Positions 57,750-64,000 of a stretch of 64,000 nucleotides of DNA are shown here, piece by piece (positions within the stretch are counted from its first letter, which is position 1; every line of letters begins with the position of its first letter). The stretch comes from Cladopsammia gracilis. Taxonomy: Eukaryota > Cnidaria > Anthozoa > Scleractinia > Dendrophylliidae. The stretch lies in contig JAJGOT010000321.1 in NCBI GenBank assembly GCA_022457155.1, forward strand, positions 151,001 through 215,000, written 5' to 3'. The notes under the pieces are model-generated. The model did no database searches. It was given only the letters and a program-made list of their open reading frames with translations, and was not told where the DNA came from. The position numbers and the translations under genes are program-made.

Positions 57750-59019
57750 AACTAACTGCTCGTGGGCTCTTTTTCTCCGTTTTTAATAAAATTGCATTAG
57801 TGGCTTGAAACACACTGGGGTTTTCATAAGTTGGCTTTCGAAAAATTTTGTATTTGCATTATTAGTCTAAATATGTCATGAGGCGGCAGTTCGCTGATAT
57901 AAAAAGTGACAATTTTTGATCTTTGTTTGAGTAATGAGGAAAAAATAAAGGGTGTTGATATTCCGTGTAATTGTCTCACGACCATATCATTCTTTGTTCC
58001 CCTTGCCTGTTTATGAGGCTTTGGAGAATTTTCCTTGTCTGTGTAGCCTGTTCGACATTTGTAACGTCATTCGCTTTTAACACATTATTGAACAACAGTT
58101 GAAGCCAGGAAAGATGAAAATTCAAGTAAGATGGGTGGTCAATGGTCTTTCAAACTTATGGGTCTCGCCAAATTTTGATAGAATTCAGTTTACAGGTCTC
58201 ACGGTCTCATTTATTGGGCATTTCTCCATGTCTACCGAGGCTATAGGTCTCGATCTCGCAGTTTGAAAAAGTCAAGAAGTCTCGGGCTTGCAGAAAAATA
58301 CCAGTCTTGCTGTCACAGTCTCGAATTTACCATTCCCTATCCCTAGTGAGCGATCTATGTTTACAGCGGAAATGCGAAAACGCCACAGATGTTAAAATAC
58401 TGAGGAGATTATGAAAGTGCTTTACAAAACATTCAAAACTCTAGCCGTTAGTCTACATCAGCGATTGACTTGTTTTGCCACATCTTGCTGACAACACTCC
58501 AGCCCATTTCAACTCCTCCCCCTTAACACCAATATGAATTTAATACTCACAAGAAACCCGCTTTAAGTAATGATCCGCATAAGAAGGAAAGTGCTAACGG
58601 CAATGCACGATGGAATGTCAACTTTTTTCATTGCTACAACTAGTGATCTCATTGGCCTAGACTCAAAGACCGCTAAAAAGTTAAGGTTCAAGGAGCATTT
58701 TGTCTGATTTTTTAAAAGTTTCAAGTAATTTCAGACCCAGTCGCACAACATGCAATTTTTAAAAGAAATTGTATTCGAGGAAGTTCATTAAAGAAGCAAA
58801 ATTATTAGCTATTGTCTTCTGCTATTCTGATTGGTTAAGCACGAACATTTCCTTAAAATTATTTGACGCAAATGGTTTTCTTTATTTTTATACTGAAATA
58901 TAATTATGAACCATCAGCCCCTCCTCTATTCTTGAACTCAAAGAAATTCTATGTGAGAAAGAGCCAATGCCGCAGAACAATAAACTAAGTTTACTTTAGT
59001 TCTTATGTGGAGCATTACT
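57750..59019. other. 3' flank of gene E, no gene seen
   Basis: After the poly(A) signal only AT-rich non-coding sequence was seen. Confidence 0.45.
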
Positions 59020-59328
59020 CAATGCAAATATTCTTCGACTACACAATGCCGACAATATTTGCTTCTGTTTATATTGTAACACGAAAAAGACTCGCGGAAG
59101 GTAAACATCGACACTGATGAATCTCAGTTAGAAGGCGAGAGTTCGAGATCATACCTACTCCTCAAAATTCTTTCATTCAGTATCCCTCGTTGAGAAAATA
59201 ATTTGATTACGAATGACTCTGAAAGTTCCGTTTTTGTACAAGACTTGTCATCAGCATCTTCTGCATACTGGGTCCATACAGCGTATATGTTCACATCTGA
59301 TGATCCAGACGGGATTTACATTCAAACG
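59020..59328 (+). other. Putative non-coding first exon/promoter block of gene F
   Basis: Contains ACACGAAAAAGACTC and ends TTCAAACG|GTGAGT (donor at 59329). It is of the A/E type although gene F itself is of the C type. Confidence 0.35.
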
Positions 59329-60335
59329 GTGAGTGAAGAAAATCAAACGAAAAATCATTTCAGTTAAAAACATTTCCATCTAAGGGAATTACCAATACGA
59401 ACAATTTTAGACGGCTTGTGTATAAAAATATAAATGAATAACGATAAATTCCGAATAACGAATAACGATAAATTCAAAGAGAGTGGCATTGTACAAAATG
59501 GAAAATAGTAAACTGAAAATAACATTTTGATGTATTTTACATTGTTCTAGTACAATCACAAATAATAGCCGGATTTGAAACGTAGTTTTTTTTGTTTATT
59601 TCGCTAAATGACGGCCAAACCAAAGGAGTAAAGTCTGCTTTTCAAAAGCGACATAACGATAAGCGGAAGTAACAGCGCTTGTGTATGTCCAGTTAAAACG
59701 GACCCGATATTATTAGCATAAGGATAAAAATGTTAGTTTTTACTTGACCCAATTCGAATGCTTTCGCTTATGGCTTATATCGCCAGTGAAAAACATGAAA
59801 AACTAGGAAAACTATGTCGCTATTTTGTTGAAATCGAGAAAATCGTAATAAAGACACTAAATAGTATAATGGCAAAACAGAACAACTTAACAACGGAATA
59901 GCAAAACTGAATTTTGACCCAGATAACCTCTCATAAGATTGGAAAATCGTACTTTTTTTTTCACTAAATGTTCGCGTGCGTAAGCAGGTCTAAGCAGTAC
60001 ACAACATATTCAGCAAAAACTCTAATAATATCATTGCGCAGTTTTGAGCCTGGCAAGAGGTTCTCGAGTTTAGCGTACCTCGCTCGCAAGCTGGCACAGT
60101 TAAAAATATACTGATCATTTAACAGACAACTGTAGCAAACAGTAATGTCGTATGTCCACTAAAAAGAAAAAGTTGAGTTGAATGACATTTTTCACATAAA
60201 AAGATCGCGTCGAACGGTTATTTTTCACGTGTTTTGCGACTCGTAGCCACGATAACGTAATAAACATCTTACGTAAACAAGTGGAAGCATAAGAATTTCC
60301 TCCAAGTGAAAACGAACAATGACCGATTGACAATA

Positions 60336-60770
60336 TGCTTATGCTTATGCTTATGTCGGGCCCGTTTTGAATCCCGAAACGTCGAGTTGGACATCGAGTC
60401 CGAGTTCGAGTTGGACTTCGAGTTGGACTTCGAGTTGGATTTCGAGCTGGATTTCGAGTTGGACTTCGGGTTAAAAAAAATAAAATACAAATATGAAAAA
60501 ATATGAAAAAATATAATCGACAAAACTTGACAGAAATTAACTAATTGTATCGGAAATCGATAAAAATCGATAAGTGTAAAAGTTGTGAGTAAGCATATCG
60601 ATTTTATCGGCGCTAAATTTTTATCCCATGCCGTATGTGTTGAGAGTGATTCTGTAATAATCCGCACTTGGTGCCTGGGTAAACGACAGACGTGAAAAAT
60701 GTAAACAAGTCGAAGTGTAACTCGAACTCGAACTCGAACTCGGACTCCAATTTCATTGGACATAAGCACT
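60336..60770. repeat. Element with 'cgagttggactt' array and inverted 'ctcgaactcgaactcg'
   Basis: A 12 bp-period array (60388-60470) faces a complementary 'aactcgaactcgaactcgg' run near the right end (60718-60747). 'cttatgtc' and 'gacataag' outer ends are also inverted. It resembles the hexamer-rich hairpins in introns of genes C and F. Confidence 0.55.
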
Positions 60771-62415
60771 GTTATACTTCCGCTAGTACCAATTCGTATG
60801 TCGCTAAATCAGAGTCGGAAAACCAGGCTTTATAGTGAGCTTCCTAAACAGCTAAATACGAAATAACATAGATTGATAACAATAAAATGATTTGTCGGCT
60901 TAGAAAGTCTGTCCTTCTCATCAATAAAGGTGTTCAGGGCGGCTTAATCAGCTATAGGTTTAATAAAGAATTTCAGTTCAGTTTGTAACGCAAATATTTT
61001 TAGCTACACAGCCACGCGATTCGGGTTAAACACTTATATTACCGCAAATTGCCATTAGAGTTTCTCCTTCCATTGTGTGTTCCGATCTTTATCTACATTT
61101 TTGTGCGTTTTAATTTTTTGTATTTTGCGTTTTGTAGTTTTCAGAAGGACAGCTCTGGATTTTTAGGATCATCAGTTTTTGAGGCCTGATGTTCCCCATT
61201 ACACTTTGGCACATTCCTAAGAACACGCAGACAGAAAGTGAATCAAGGAGAACGAGGTCAAACGTGCTTCGTAAATATTCGATTTCTGTGTGAGGCTCTT
61301 TTTCATCTTCACTCTATTGTGGTAAGTTCATGTTTTTCTAGCGTTGGAAGCTAAGAGATTCAAACACTTGATTAAACCCGCCAGACAACCTACCATCTCG
61401 TAAGACCTTAATCGTACAAAAATTCAGCTTAAATTTTAATGAAAAGGTAGAGCTTTCTTTACTGACACGTCACAAACGTTCATATCATAGCAAAATATAA
61501 TACCTTTAGTAAAAAAACTCGTTTGGGCATAAAAATGGCCGGTAAGGATTTTCGAAAAGCCTGGTCTACCAACAGTAGATCATAAATTCGGATAATAAGA
61601 TTAAGTTCTCAACATTTTCTGACCGAATCCGGCAAACTTCGTTACAATTGTTGATACAAATTTACCTTCGGAAGGTTCCAAAACAATATCACATTGAGGG
61701 ACAATACAGAAAGAAAGGTTGTACATTACAACAGGCCGGAAAAGAAATACAACTGTAAAACTAAGTGCCTAATGTAGTTAGAACTGGTCTCCATTTCATA
61801 TGAAAGTTTTCACAATATTTACAACGCTGTAAATCTAAAAACCTAATGATAGCTAAAACTAATCTCCATTTCGTATTAAATTGATTGAAGCTATGTTTCC
61901 AGTTTTACTAAAATTCTATTTTTAAGCATTTTTCATTGTGTGTGCTAGTTTAAAGAATTAGTCGTACAGAAACAGAGTATTCCCTAAAATGGCCATTTTC
62001 TTTATTCTCATAACCTCACAGCTTGAAATTCTATTGACACTGTAAGGAGAAATTGAATCTTGGTCTCTATTGCGCAATAGTGTTCATTTTACGACAAGAA
62101 AACAACTCCTGTTTATAAATTTAACAGCCCTGTTAACCTTCGACGGTGCTGCAATAAAGAATTGACAAAACCAGCTAAATTTTAACGACGCCAAAGCTTA
62201 AGAAAGAAAAACTGGCGGCAAAAAGAAAAAGACACGTTGACACCCCAGTTTCCGCATGCGCCATATTATGCAAACCATCTTCCAGAAATAGACCTTTGAA
62301 AACGTGAAAACTCAGCTTGTAAGGAGAAGACGTATGCGGGATTTTTTTTAAAGGGGATAATCGAACAGTGTTCATCATTCAGTTGTACTGAGACCATTCG
62401 GCTAGTGACAAAAAG

Positions 62416-63997
62416 ATGATCATGGCTTGCCCGCGTTCCTTCTTAAGTTTGATATACGTTCTCATTGTAATTGCCTCACTGAGGGCTGTCAAATCTAAAG
62501 TTACATCAAGTTCTAACAACTCCGGTGTTTCCAGCGAGGCGAAGAAGAACGGAAACGACCAAAACGTGTATAACACTTACAACAACTTTGTCGCAGGGCC
62601 GAACAAGAAGATTGAAACGCTACTCCATGAAGTTAAGAAGGAGCTGAGCGAGATGCGGGAGGAAATCAAATCTTTGGAAGAAAACAAAACTATTGGTAAA
62701 GGAAGTATGTGAAACTTTGCGGCTAAACTTCAAAGTTATCTTTGAGCTTAGTGAAGCGTTGAAAATGGCTATACATTGACGAAACATTTCACATATACAA
62801 AAGGGAGCTTTAGATTTGAGTACGAGTACGAGATTGAGTACGAGTACGACTTTTGAACTTAAAGCCAGTCACGTCCCCAGAGCTGTCGGTCCTTCCTGTT
62901 GCAAACCAGAAGATACGAAGAATCTAGGTATAAAATTTGTGTGGTAAATGGTTATTTAGAGCACGCGAACTAAGTTTCAAAAGTCGTACTCGTACTCAAT
63001 CTCGTACTCGTCGTCCGATCTAAAGTCCCCTAAAAGCTTAAGTTTCCAATGCAAGAATGCTGCAATAGCCGACTGTTATCATTTCTATTCCTGTCAAAAC
63101 AGTAACGAATATTTATTTTGTATTTTCAGTTTACAAGAACTGCGCTGAACTCTACAAAGCAGGCCAACGAACGAGTGGTGTTTACACGATCAACCCCGAT
63201 AATGCCGGTGCTTTTGATGTGTACTGTGACCAAACAACAGCCGGTGGGGGGTGGACGGTGTTCCAAAAGAGACTGGACGGCTCGGTTAATTTCTATCGCG
63301 GCTGGGACGACTACAAACGAGGCTTCGGAAATCTGAATGGCGAATTTTGGCTCGGATTGGACAAGATTCACCGCCTGACAAAAACTAAAAGCAGGCTTCG
63401 AGTGGATCTTGAAGACATGACCGGAAAAACAGCTTACGCTGAGTACAGCTTCTTTGGTGTTGCGGATGAAGGAGGGAAATACAAACTGAGTCTGGGAACA
63501 TACTCGGGTAAGCAATAAAGCGAATGTGTTGTGTGAAATGGTTGAGTTAACTTTAACTAATAAGAAGACACTGACCAGAGCATGAGAACTGAGTTGTTCA
63601 AGGAAACCTTTGAAAACAATGAACACGGCAGAAAAACAGAAAAACAAAAAGGAGGAGGAGGGAAGTAAAGTAGTCTTCCCTAAATAAGCATCAGTATGTT
63701 ACAAATTTCTTATTCTTTTTTGTTGATTTTGTAGGAACTGCTGGTGACTCGTTTTCCTCTCACAATGGCAGGGCGTTCTCCACCAAAGATCGAGATAATG
63801 ACGCCTGGTCTAGTAACTGTGCCACCAAGTTCAAGGGAGCCTGGTGGTACTATGCCTGTCACCACTCCAACCTGAACGGCCTCTATCATAAAGGCAAACA
63901 CTCCTCCCGTGCTGACGGTGTGAACTGGTATCACTGGAAGGGTCATTACTACTCCGCTAAACGAGCTGAGATGAAAATCAAAACAGTCAAGGCATAG
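62416..63997 (+). CDS. Secreted fibrinogen-related (FReD) lectin, gene F
   Basis: Exons 62416-62695, 63130-63507 and 63735-63997, phase 1 introns, 306 residues, ending 3 bases before the window end. Exon 1 gives a signal peptide ([15 protein letters not shown]), linker, VYNTYNNF and the [20 protein letters not shown] coiled coil. Exons 2-3 give a complete fibrinogen-like domain with [43 protein letters not shown] and NLNGLYH. It is very close to gene C, and the shared intron 1 hairpin shows common descent. The start is the first ATG (MIMAC..., as in A and E). It is probably an oligomeric extracellular lectin. Confidence 0.9.
62802..63031. mobile_element. GAGTAC-rich hairpin element in intron 1 of gene F
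   Basis: Orthologous insertion to 44966-45213, slightly shorter in the left GAGTAC array. Confidence 0.85.
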
Positions 63998-64000
63998 AAC

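Larger units (their letters stand above)
61395..64000. repeat. Segmental duplicate of the gene C region
   Basis: Matches 43075-46180 from 'aagaccttaatcg' onwards, without the 43528-44024 element. Confidence 0.88.

Noticed and set aside
60269..60769. Serine/asparagine/lysine repeat protein on the minus strand
   Set aside because: It is the translation of the 'cgagttggactt' simple array inside a repeat element.

Overview
The window looks like nuclear DNA of a marine invertebrate, most likely an anthozoan cnidarian such as a stony coral. That is an inference from four things: AT-rich sequence, intron-bearing animal-type genes (fibrinogen-related lectins, PP1 glycogen-targeting subunits, a TBC-domain protein), tRNA-derived SINEs, and an unusually dense set of short hairpin transposons. 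No bacterial features, rRNA, true tRNA or CRISPR array was seen.

Left part (1-21 kb). Four minus-strand, apparently single-exon genes or gene pieces encode PP1 regulatory subunit 3-type proteins: an RVxF PP1-docking motif followed by a CBM21 glycogen-binding domain. They lie at 1869-2489, 11305-11976 and 20189-20899, plus an N-terminally truncated copy at 204-569 whose protein is identical to the CBM21 half of the 1869-2489 gene. The DNA between them is mostly non-coding and filled with MITEs, a SINE, LINE tails, microsatellites and local duplications.

Middle (22-33 kb). This stretch is repeat-rich. It holds two more SINEs, a 500 bp foldback element, paired MITEs, and the last three exons of a TBC-domain gene on the minus strand (26374-28923), whose 3' end is tandemly repeated. 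A 5'-truncated LINE (30783 to about 32305) carries a nested TTAA-flanked element.

Right part (33.7-64 kb). A plus-strand array of fibrinogen-related-domain (FReD) lectin genes shares one three-exon design: signal peptide plus coiled coil, FReD N-half, FReD C-half, with both introns in phase 1. Genes A (33792-35147), C (44580-46176), E (56104-57749) and F (62416-63997) are intact. B (38872-40402) has a 1 bp frameshift. D (49708-52039) lacks exon 1 and has two stops. Two orphan exon 3 fragments lie at 37779 and 42994. The array grew by nested segmental duplications (about 29.0-34.7 kb with 52.2-57.0 kb; 35.1-40.4 with 40.4-46.2; 43.1-46.2 with 61.4-64.0).

The most interesting signal is mosaicism. 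A and E are nearly identical from far upstream through exon 2, then carry different intron 2 and exon 3 types. This suggests that the ligand-binding half is exchanged as a module. A conserved upstream block ending in a splice donor precedes five of the genes and may be a non-coding first exon. Many transposon insertions are present in one paralogous segment and absent from the other, which gives empty-site proof of their boundaries and target duplications.
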